Below, piece by piece: positions 57,809 through 64,000 of a stretch of 64,000 nucleotides of DNA. Each line of letters begins with the position of its first letter. Positions within the stretch are counted from its first letter, which is position 1. This DNA is from Spongiactinospora sp. TRM90649 (GTDB lineage: Bacteria > Actinomycetota > Actinomycetes > Streptosporangiales > Streptosporangiaceae). The stretch spans positions 99,758-163,757 of the forward strand of contig NZ_JARLTC010000029.1 in the NCBI RefSeq assembly GCF_029382225.1. The letters run 5' to 3'. A program made the position numbers and the translations under genes. The notes under the pieces were generated by a model that saw only the letters and a list, made by a program, of their open reading frames with translations, did not search any database and was not told where the DNA came from.

Positions 57809-59563
57809 TCAGATTCGCTGTGCTGGGCTCCTGCGACGCCGGGCGAGGTAGCTCCGGTGGCAGGAGGCGTGAACAAGGCGGGTCTGGTCACCGTCCGGCG
57901 AGCCGGGTCGCCCGTGATGCACGAGATGGTCGGCGGCTATCGCGCGGCGGACGACGTGCAGCCACCATCGCGTCCATTGATCGGGGGACTCGGGCGGCTG
58001 GTCGGCGGTCAGCAGGTGGTCTCCGCAGAGCGGGCAGCGCGCGTCCTGCCTGGTGAGCAGGCGCAACGTATACCGATCGAGCGGAGGCTCGACCCGCGTG
58101 CGCCGTTTGGCCCAGTACTCGGCCAGGGCGGGATCATCGGGGGATGCCCGGCCCAGGACGAGGGTGTGCCGGACGATGCTGGTCCAGGCGAACTTGGGCA
58201 GGTAGGCGCCCGTGTCCGGGTCGCCGAACACCCACCGGTCGTTCCTGAACTTGTTGAACCTGCCGAAATGCCGGTCGACGATCCAGCGCGTCGGCTTGTT
58301 CGGGTGGTTGTAAGTGGCCCACTTGAAAGTGAGCTGCCACACGTAGTGGTCCAGGGCGGCGAACGTCCTGGACGACACCACGCTGCGGTAGTAGGCGGCC
58401 CAGCCCCGCACGATGGGGTCGAGCCGGGCGATGACCGCCTTGACATTCGAGCCGCGCAGGCTACGCGTCTCGGTCGCCAGCCGCAGCTTCAGCCGCCTGA
58501 CCGCCGTGCTGCTCGGCATGGTCAGTGTCTTACCGTTGGGGTAGCGGCGGATGTGGAAGCCCAGAAACTCCATCCCTTCGCGGAGGTGGACGATGCGGGT
58601 CTTGTCCTCGTTGAAGACCAGACCCCTGGGCTCCAGCCACTCGGCAAGTCGCGCCTTGACCTGGTGGGCCTGCTGCTGGCTGTGGCAGAGCACGATCATG
58701 TCGTCGGCGTATCTGACCACGATCGGGCAGCCCGCCACCGTTTCCCCGGCCCGTGAGCCGGTGCGGTAGCGGACCCCGGCGGCCTCCTCCAACCCGTGTA
58801 ACGCGATGTTCAGCAGACACGGTGAGATCACGCCACCCTGGGGTGTCCCCTCGTCAGTGGGTGAGAATCCCTTGCCTGCCTCGAACATCCCGGCCTTCAG
58901 CCAGTCCCGGATCATGTCCCTGGCGGGGAAGGATCCGATGGCCTCCAGCAGTCGGGAGTGGTCGATGTGATCGAATGCCGCCGCCAGGTCCGCGTCCAGC
59001 ACCCAGAGCCGTTTCGCCAGCTTCTGGCTAGTGGCCTGGAAGATGGATTCGATCGCGTCCTGGCAGCTCCGGCCCGGTCTGAACCCATAGGATCGGGGCT
59101 CGAACCGGGCCTCCCACTCGGGTTCCAGCGCGTTACGGATCCGTGCCTGATGACACCGGTCCATGACCACCGGGATGCCGAGCGGGCGCAGCTTCGCCGC
59201 GTTACCGGCTTTCGGGATGTGTACCCGCCTGACCGCGCGCGGGTTCCAGGAGCCCATCGTGGCGTGCACGCGCATCGCCACCTCGGCCCTGGCCCCGGAG
59301 GTCAGCGCGACCTCCCCGTCGATGCCCGCGGTCATGCGGCCAGCATTGCGCTGCGTCACCTGGCGCACGCTGATGAGCGTGTTGGCTCGGCTGCGCAGCA
59401 TCAGCTTCTGCAGGTTCCTGGCCTTGGGCCAGTCCCCTTCTTGAACCGCCTTGAAGATTCTGCTCCGCAGCCGTCGTACCTGCCCCTCCTGGTTGCGCCA
59501 GTCGATGCGTTCCCATCGATCGGCGTCCATGTCCAGGGGCAGGCCCTCGGGTCCGTTCACCAT
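57809..59563 (-). CDS. ltrA: Group II intron reverse transcriptase/maturase with HNH domain
   Basis: A 584-residue intron-encoded protein. Reverse transcriptase blocks run from KLRPLGIPVVMDR through GFRPGRSCQDAIESIF, LDADLAAAFDHIDH, GTPQGGVISPCLLNIAL and the catalytic VVRYADDMIVL. The maturase (X) domain follows (VRGWAAYYRSVVS). A C-terminal HNH endonuclease region has CPLCGDHLL, ADHLVHHG and LVHASCHRSYL. All catalytic residues look intact, so the element may be active for splicing and retrohoming. The HNH domain excludes the bacterial class C lineage. Confidence 0.95.
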   Translation of the reverse strand: MVNGPEGLPLDMDADRWERIDWRNQEGQVRRLRSRIFKAVQEGDWPKARNLQKLMLRSRANTLISVRQVTQRNAGRMTAGIDGEVALTSGARAEVAMRVHATMGSWNPRAVRRVHIPKAGNAAKLRPLGIPVVMDRCHQARIRNALEPEWEARFEPRSYGFRPGRSCQDAIESIFQATSQKLAKRLWVLDADLAAAFDHIDHSRLLEAIGSFPARDMIRDWLKAGMFEAGKGFSPTDEGTPQGGVISPCLLNIALHGLEEAAGVRYRTGSRAGETVAGCPIVVRYADDMIVLCHSQQQAHQVKARLAEWLEPRGLVFNEDKTRIVHLREGMEFLGFHIRRYPNGKTLTMPSSTAVRRLKLRLATETRSLRGSNVKAVIARLDPIVRGWAAYYRSVVSSRTFAALDHYVWQLTFKWATYNHPNKPTRWIVDRHFGRFNKFRNDRWVFGDPDTGAYLPKFAWTSIVRHTLVLGRASPDDPALAEYWAKRRTRVEPPLDRYTLRLLTRQDARCPLCGDHLLTADQPPESPDQWTRWWLHVVRRAIAADHLVHHGRPGSPDGDQTRLVHASCHRSYLARRRRSPAQRI

Positions 59564-60137
59564 GCGGCGTCCAACTTGTCCCTCGGTGCCGGCGGATCCG
59601 GCGCTTGGTCGTCAAAGGCTCACCTGCCCACGTCAGCTCCCTTTCGGGCCGGGCACCAGGCCCGGTATCCGGCCGGTTATCCGAGACCATCCGCTGGAGG
59701 AGCGACTCTAACCGTCTCGGTTTCCCGCTGCCTTTCGGCCACCGGCGTTCGCTTCTTGGGCATCCTGTTCCCGCCGGGGAGTTCAGCTCTCCTTGCGGTC
59801 GGCCTACCACGCCCGACCATCCGGGCGCGGACCCCGACGGGGTTTCCATGTTCCGCGCGCGCGAGACACGGCTGGGGCCGGGCGTCCTCTGCACCCCGGG
59901 GACGGCGGTGTTCCCACGGCCGGAGACCCTCTCCGACCGCCGCCTGCCGTCTCTCAACGGCTGGTCCCTGGCACTCCGGTCTGGCCTTCCGTCCCGGAGC
60001 GTTGACATAACGAGGCATCAGCGAGGATTCACGATCATTCGCCCCTCCCAGCCTTCCTCTCACCTGTGGCCACCGGACGGACGGCGGCCCTTGGGCTTTC
60101 CCCTGAGCTTCGCACCCCGCAGTTACCCGCGACGCAC

Positions 60138-60585
60138 GTCAGAGTGAGGACAGGTCTCGAACACTGACCTGGACTACGTTCCCGACATGATCGATCTTCC
60201 TTCAACGCAGTCACTCGCCACGCGCGACCTCATGTCGCAAGGATCCATGCCACCAGACGCAAAATAACGCTGTGTAACTGGCCGTGCGTGCCTTGACCAT
60301 GGGTTTCTCCGTGAGTCCGGCCGCAAGGCAGCGAAGCGCTATGTCTCTGGCGCGTCGCGTCGCAATCGCGCCTGTGGCGGCCCGCCGGTAGACCGGTAGG
60401 ACAGCCACCTGCGCGAACGCGGCGGTCACGTCCACGCGAACGGGCTCCGGTCCCGCAGAATTGAATGTTTCTGCGGATCGCGCGCTTTGCGATTCAAGGG
60501 ATGGGCCGGGGATGAAGGTTGCCACGACAGGTTGTGACCTTGGAGGCTCTCCTTACCGAGGCGTGCGACCTTCCAGGAGTGCCCT
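60138..60585. other. Non-coding flank 5' of the group II intron
   Basis: About 450 nt with no recognised gene. It is less GC-rich than its surroundings, and short open frames on both strands lack family features. It contains the upstream exon side of the intron and, at its right end, the CAGGAG ribosome binding site of the following gene. Confidence 0.5.
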
Positions 60586-62568
60586 GTGATCATCGAGGAC
60601 CTGTCCGAGCCGGAACTCGCCCTCTGGGAGGCGTTTCCCGCAGCGCGTCCCGTGGATCTTCCGGGCACTCCCGTTCGGGCCGCGATCATCGCAAGGATGT
60701 TGCTCGGCGCCCAGGAACGCGTTGCCGGGCAGACGCCCGGCATGCACCTGTCCGGCGCCCGGATCACGGGCCGATTGGACCTGTCGTACGCCGAAGTACA
60801 GCACCCTCTGATCTTGACCGCGTGCGAGTTCGAGGAAGCACCGGTCTTCACCGGAGCCCGCACCGGTCTGGTGGACCTCGCGGCCTCCCGGGCACCCGGA
60901 CTGCAGGCTGTGGACGCTGTGATCGGCGGGGCACTGCGCCTGGAAGGCTGCGAGATGGCCGGCCCGATCCAGCTCGCCGGGGCCCATGTGTCCGGGACGC
61001 TGGATCTCAGCGGCGCAGTGACCCACGCACTTCAGGCCATCCACGCCGACGGCCTGATCGTCGACCGTGATCTTCTGTGCGCGAACGCCGTCCTCGACGG
61101 TGAGTTACGCGTCGTCGGCGCCAGGATCGGCGGGACGATGAACCTCGACGGCGCACGGGTCGGGCGGTCAGGCGGCTTCGGCCTCACCGCCGAGGGGGTC
61201 GTCATCGACGGCGGGTTGTCGTGTGCCCGAGGTTTCCGTTCCTGGGGGGAGCTGAGCGTGCAGGAGGCCCGGATAGGGCGCCGATGCGTCTTCAGCGGAG
61301 CCCGGCTGTCCAACCCGGACGGCATCGCCCTGAACGCGGAGAGACTCAGTGTCGAGGGCGGGCTGCGCATCGATGATGGCTTCTCGGCCGAAGGTGAAGT
61401 CCTGCTGCGCGGAGCCCGCGTGGCCGGGTCGCTCCGTTTCGCGCAGGCGAGCCTCGCCAATCCGGGAAGACGCGCGCTGAACGCGCCACTGATGGAGATC
61501 GGCAGCGGACTTCGGCTCACACCAGGTTTCGCGGCGAACGGAGAGGTCTTCCTGGACTCCACCCAGGTCCGCGGATCGGTCAACCTCGACGGCGGGACGT
61601 TGTCCAACCCGGGTGCGACGGCGCTTTCCCTGCGTCGGCTGGGGGTCACCGGCAGGCTCAGCTGCGGCGAAGGCTTCCGTGCCGACGGGGAGATCGTGCT
61701 CATCAACGCCCGAATCGAGGGCGGTTTGGCGTTTCACGGTGCCGCCCTCAGTAATCCCGGCGGGCGGGTTCTGTCCCTGTGGGAGGTGATCGCGGGCGGG
61801 GGCATCGACTGCTGCGAAGGCTTCGCGGCCACGGGAGACGTCTCGATCAGGAACTCCCAGATCGCCGCCACACTGTGCCTCGCGGAGACCACCATCGACG
61901 GTGACCTGCACCTTCGTGGTGTAGAGGCGGCTTCGCTGAAGATCGGGCCCCAGACGCAACTGCTGCGGGCCGTCGACCTTCGCCACAGCCGGGTCGGCGT
62001 ACTGGATGACGCTCCCAGCCGGTGGCCTGCTCACGTCCTGATGAACGGCTTCACCTATGACAGCCTGGAGGCTCCCCTGCCTGTCCAGGAGCGACTCGAC
62101 TGGCTGGCCGGGGAGGACTACCAGCCTCAGCCCTATGAGCAATTGGCCGCCGTCTACCGCTGGCAGGGGCACGATGAGGCCGCTCGCGACGTGCTGCTGG
62201 CCAAACAGCGTCGCCGCCGCTCGGGGCGGCGGCTCGGGGCACGGCTGTGGGGAAGTGTGCAGGACTGGACCGTCGGGTACGGCTACCGCCCCTTCCGCGC
62301 CGCGCTCTGGCTCGCCGCCCTTCTCCTGATCGGCACGGTCGTTTTCACCGCCCACCAGCCGCCGGCCTTCAAGCCAGGCGAGGCTCCCCCCTTCAACGCC
62401 TTCCTCTACACCCTGGACCTGCTCCTCCCGATCATCGGCTTCGGGCAGGAGAGCGCCTTCGGCCCGCGCGGCGCACAACAGTGGCTCGCCGCGGCGATGA
62501 TCGCTGCGGGGTGGATCCTCGCGACGACCATCCTGGCAGGCCTCACTCGCGCGCTCTCGCGCCAATAA
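60586..62568 (+). CDS. Repeat-rich (beta-helix-like) protein with C-terminal membrane helices
   Basis: A 660-residue protein of unknown function. Residues about 55-480 consist of short strand-turn repeats (GARITGRLDLSYAE, GAHVSGTLDLSGA) like pentapeptide-repeat or beta-helix proteins. Four exact 49-residue units lie at about 242-437 with a consensus around SNPGxxAL, GFxAxGEV and GxLxF. Residues about 490-560 form a charged helical domain. Two transmembrane helices (about 570-590 and 635-655) anchor the C-terminus, probably leaving the repeats in the cytosol. CAGGAG precedes GTG 60586. Confidence 0.75.
   Translation: MIIEDLSEPELALWEAFPAARPVDLPGTPVRAAIIARMLLGAQERVAGQTPGMHLSGARITGRLDLSYAEVQHPLILTACEFEEAPVFTGARTGLVDLAASRAPGLQAVDAVIGGALRLEGCEMAGPIQLAGAHVSGTLDLSGAVTHALQAIHADGLIVDRDLLCANAVLDGELRVVGARIGGTMNLDGARVGRSGGFGLTAEGVVIDGGLSCARGFRSWGELSVQEARIGRRCVFSGARLSNPDGIALNAERLSVEGGLRIDDGFSAEGEVLLRGARVAGSLRFAQASLANPGRRALNAPLMEIGSGLRLTPGFAANGEVFLDSTQVRGSVNLDGGTLSNPGATALSLRRLGVTGRLSCGEGFRADGEIVLINARIEGGLAFHGAALSNPGGRVLSLWEVIAGGGIDCCEGFAATGDVSIRNSQIAATLCLAETTIDGDLHLRGVEAASLKIGPQTQLLRAVDLRHSRVGVLDDAPSRWPAHVLMNGFTYDSLEAPLPVQERLDWLAGEDYQPQPYEQLAAVYRWQGHDEAARDVLLAKQRRRRSGRRLGARLWGSVQDWTVGYGYRPFRAALWLAALLLIGTVVFTAHQPPAFKPGEAPPFNAFLYTLDLLLPIIGFGQESAFGPRGAQQWLAAAMIAAGWILATTILAGLTRALSRQ
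61309..61896 (+). repeat. Four 147-bp in-frame repeats
   Basis: Units start at 61309, 61456, 61603 and 61750, each exactly 147 bp and each beginning with Ser/Ala-Asn-Pro. Sequence identity is moderate, but length is conserved without any indel, implying a structural constraint of two to three helix turns per unit. Confidence 0.85.
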
Positions 62569-62625
62569 CGCGACCAGAACCGATCACCTTGACGCCATTC
62601 CTTCGGTGGTGAGTGTCAGTGACGT

Positions 62626-63447
62626 CTAGCGGACCTGCTCGCCGAGCCAGTCCTGGAAGGTGAGCAGGCCAGGAAAGTCCTTGCGCAGCTTGGCGAGGTC
62701 GGCATGGTAGCCGCTCTCGGCGAACCATTCGAACAGCCTTTCCTTGAGCGGCAAGGGGACGAGGCGCGTCGGCACTCCGGTGACCCTCTCGTAGATTCCG
62801 GCCACCTCGGCGAAGGTCAGCTCGTCGCCGGCGATCTCTAGTTCCACGCCCAGGTAGTCGTCCCGGTGGTCGATGACCTGCGCGGCGATTCGGCCGATGT
62901 CGTCGGTGGCGATCAGCTGCATCGGCCGGTAGGGGAGCACCGGGAGCTCCATCAGCCGTTCCCCTCCGGCGTCGGCGTCGGCGTCGGCGTAGTGCAGCAG
63001 GTTGTCCATGAAGAACACCGGCCGCAGGATGGTCGCGGGCAGCCCCAGGGCGCGGATGTACGCCTCGATCGCCGCCTTGCTCTCGAAGTGCTCGATCCCG
63101 GTGTGCCGCTCGGCACCGCCGACCGAGCTGTAGACCAGGTGCCCGACCTCGGCGTCCAGTGCGACGTCGGCGACGCGCATGCCCTGCCGTACCTCGGCCT
63201 TGAGGGTTTCCGGCTCATACGCCAGTGCCTGCATGCTGAACACGGCGTCCGCGCCTCGCATGGCCCGCTCCAGGGACGCGGGATCATCCAGGTCGCCGAC
63301 CACGAGTTCGGCACCGGTCAGCCGGGCGGCGGCCGGGCTGCTCGGGTCGCGGACCAAGGCACGGACCTGCCAGCCACGCCTCAACAGGTGACGCGCGGTG
63401 GCGCCGCCCTGCTGGCCGGTGGCGCCGATGACCAGGGCCACGCTCAT
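62626..63447 (-). CDS. NmrA-family NAD(P)-binding protein
   Basis: A 273-residue atypical short-chain dehydrogenase. The N-terminal Rossmann loop LVIGATGQQGGATARHLL binds NAD(P), and VRALVRDPSS contains the Arg typical of NADP preference. The segment VFSMQALAYEPETLKAEVRQG and YSSVGGAERHTGIEHFESK are NmrA-like. NmrA-type proteins are redox sensors or isoflavone-reductase-like enzymes. ATG 63447 overlaps the upstream NTF2-like gene stop by 4 nt, forming a two-gene operon divergent from a TetR-type regulator. Confidence 0.88.
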   Translation of the reverse strand: MSVALVIGATGQQGGATARHLLRRGWQVRALVRDPSSPAAARLTGAELVVGDLDDPASLERAMRGADAVFSMQALAYEPETLKAEVRQGMRVADVALDAEVGHLVYSSVGGAERHTGIEHFESKAAIEAYIRALGLPATILRPVFFMDNLLHYADADADAGGERLMELPVLPYRPMQLIATDDIGRIAAQVIDHRDDYLGVELEIAGDELTFAEVAGIYERVTGVPTRLVPLPLKERLFEWFAESGYHADLAKLRKDFPGLLTFQDWLGEQVR

Positions 63448-63809
63448 GCCGTCACCACCGGGGTGGTCTGGGCCAGCGCGATCCGCCAGGGGCCGTCGTC
63501 TTTGACCAGCACGAAGGTCAGCGCTCCCGTGCGGCCGTCGTGGACGTGCTTGATCAGGTCGACCAGCGCGACGTCCGGTCGCAGGAACGTGATGTCGAGA
63601 AGCTCGTTCCTGGTCAGGACGTCCTTGAGCGGGGTGCGCAGCGCCTTGGCCATGACCTCCCTGACCTGGTCGCGGCCGCGCAGCCGGATCCCGGTGAAAT
63701 TGACCAGGGCCACCTCATCGGTCAGCAACCCGGTGAAACCGGCCACGTCGCTCTGCAGATCTTCGGCGTCGCGGACGACCTGCTCGATCGCCTCGATATC
63801 GGGGTTCAT
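63444..63809 (-). CDS. NTF2-like/SnoaL-type small protein
   Basis: A 121-residue NTF2-fold protein (SgcJ/DUF4440-like). EAIEQVVRDAEDLQSDVAGFTGLLTDEVALVNFTG and DGPWRIALAQTTPV are typical of the fold. It is first in the operon with the NmrA-like gene. GAGGAG 9 nt upstream sets ATG 63809; the open frame continues upstream through the operator and is not used. The two products probably act on the same small molecule. Confidence 0.8.
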   Translation of the reverse strand: MNPDIEAIEQVVRDAEDLQSDVAGFTGLLTDEVALVNFTGIRLRGRDQVREVMAKALRTPLKDVLTRNELLDITFLRPDVALVDLIKHVHDGRTGALTFVLVKDDGPWRIALAQTTPVVTA

Positions 63810-63827
63810 GTCGTATCTCCTCAATTT

Positions 63828-63877
63828 GCGGAGCGATTCGCTCCGCCATGAGACTACGCCGGAGCGAATCGCTCCGC
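63828..63877. promoter_or_regulatory. Double palindromic operator between NTF2/NmrA operon and TetR gene
   Basis: GGAGCGATTCGCTCC (in 63828-63846) and its exact reverse complement GGAGCGAATCGCTCC (in 63860-63877) are each palindromes with 7-bp arms, and their centres are 31 bp (about three helical turns) apart. Together the 18-nt arms 63828-63845 and 63860-63877 are perfect complements. They sit between divergent promoters, as expected for TetR-type operators controlling both directions. Confidence 0.8.
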
Positions 63878-63897
63878 AACTGCTAAAGTGTGCGGCG

Positions 63898-64000
63898 ATG
63901 ACCACACGCAAAGACATCGCCGAACGCAACGACCGCACGTTGCTCCAGGCCGCCCGCGACGTGCTCGCCGAAGACGGCGCGCACGCGTCCGTCGCCGCCA
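63898..64000 (+). CDS. TetR-family regulator, N-terminal part (cut by window end)
   Basis: Thirty-four codons are visible (begins MTTRKDIAERNDRTLLQAAR), with the start of a TetR helix-turn-helix: RDVLAEDGAHASVAA corresponds to helix 1 and the beginning of the HTH. The gene runs out of the window. TAAAGT (63884-63889) 8 nt before ATG 63898 is a likely -10 box, giving a near-leaderless mRNA. It should bind the double palindrome just upstream. Confidence 0.8.
   Translation, partial: MTTRKDIAERNDRTLLQAARDVLAEDGAHASVAA

Larger units (their letters stand above)
57717..60137 (-). mobile_element. Group II intron encoding a reverse transcriptase
   Basis: A leftward element of about 2.4 kb. The 5' end is placed at GTGCG (60137-60133 on the minus strand), matching the GUGYG group II start. 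Domain V is at 57787-57753, and a domain VI-like hairpin leads to GGGGCTAC ending near 57717. The maturase ORF lies in the domain IV position (59563-57809). Boundaries are inferred from motifs, not from a filled/empty site comparison; the 3' end may be off by a few bases. A CAGGTC/GACCTG hairpin lies in the 5' exon, about 13 nt before the insertion point. Confidence 0.8.

Noticed and set aside
59605..60147. Rightward frame opposite the 5' part of the intron
   Set aside because: It overlaps the structured intron RNA region and ends at the intron boundary; no recognisable protein.

Overview
The window is high-GC DNA from an actinobacterium, most likely of the Streptosporangiales (Streptosporangium/Nonomuraea-like). 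That placement is inferred from gene content: a complete dcw (division and cell wall) cluster ending in sepF, yggT and divIVA, an EF-P/NusB pair, an F420-type LLM oxidoreductase, a DUF58/transglutaminase operon, and many genes whose start codon lies 6-8 nt after a TANNNT -10 box (leaderless mRNAs). MurE carries the DNPR motif, which fits meso-diaminopimelate peptidoglycan.

Region by region. 1-1276: end of the riboflavin operon (ribBA C-terminus, ribH) and a PH-domain membrane protein. 1386-5256: MoxR ATPase, VWA protein, XdhC-family protein and MocA-like cytidylyltransferase, a maturation set for a molybdenum hydroxylase whose structural genes are not here. The junctions are 8-nt start/stop overlaps, and one of them includes an extra 34-codon ORF. 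5232-9374: a phosphodiesterase-like membrane protein, an LLM oxidoreductase and a secreted GH9 cellulase. 9541-13771: M24 peptidase, efp, nusB, a methyltransferase and an SOS-controlled dinB. 13919-19249: DUF3040 protein, then a leftward moxR-DUF58-transglutaminase operon.

19585-38589 is the dcw cluster: mraZ, rsmH, ftsL, ftsI, murE, murF, mraY, murD, ftsW, murG, murC, ftsQ, ftsZ, yggS, sepF, yggT and divIVA. These genes make lipid II, assemble the divisome and drive polar growth. Before mraZ lies a four-unit 10-bp GTGG array, a probable MraZ operator. Two similar arrays on the other strand face the moxR operon. The pgeF/yfiH gene usually found between ftsZ and yggS is absent.

38637-45903: a membrane protein with an Ada-like Cys motif, ileS (IleRS2 with a GXHH signature) under a translational T-box, a DksA/TraR-type zinc-finger protein, lspA (probably from a CTG start) and a RluD-type pseudouridine synthase. 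45870-51558: two leftward Ser/Thr kinases, the second 1327 residues long. 51704-52914: a short leader ORF with Tyr and Phe codons, a strong intrinsic terminator, then a degenerate DAHP-synthase-like domain fused to a chorismate mutase. I regard this as the most novel element of the window. 53081-56605: dnaE.

56606-64000 is accessory: an NTF2-like protein, an apparently complete group II intron with its RT/HNH maturase, a membrane protein with four exact-length 49-residue repeats, and an NmrA/NTF2 pair divergent from a TetR-type regulator across a large inverted-repeat operator. I saw no tRNA or rRNA genes and no CRISPR array.
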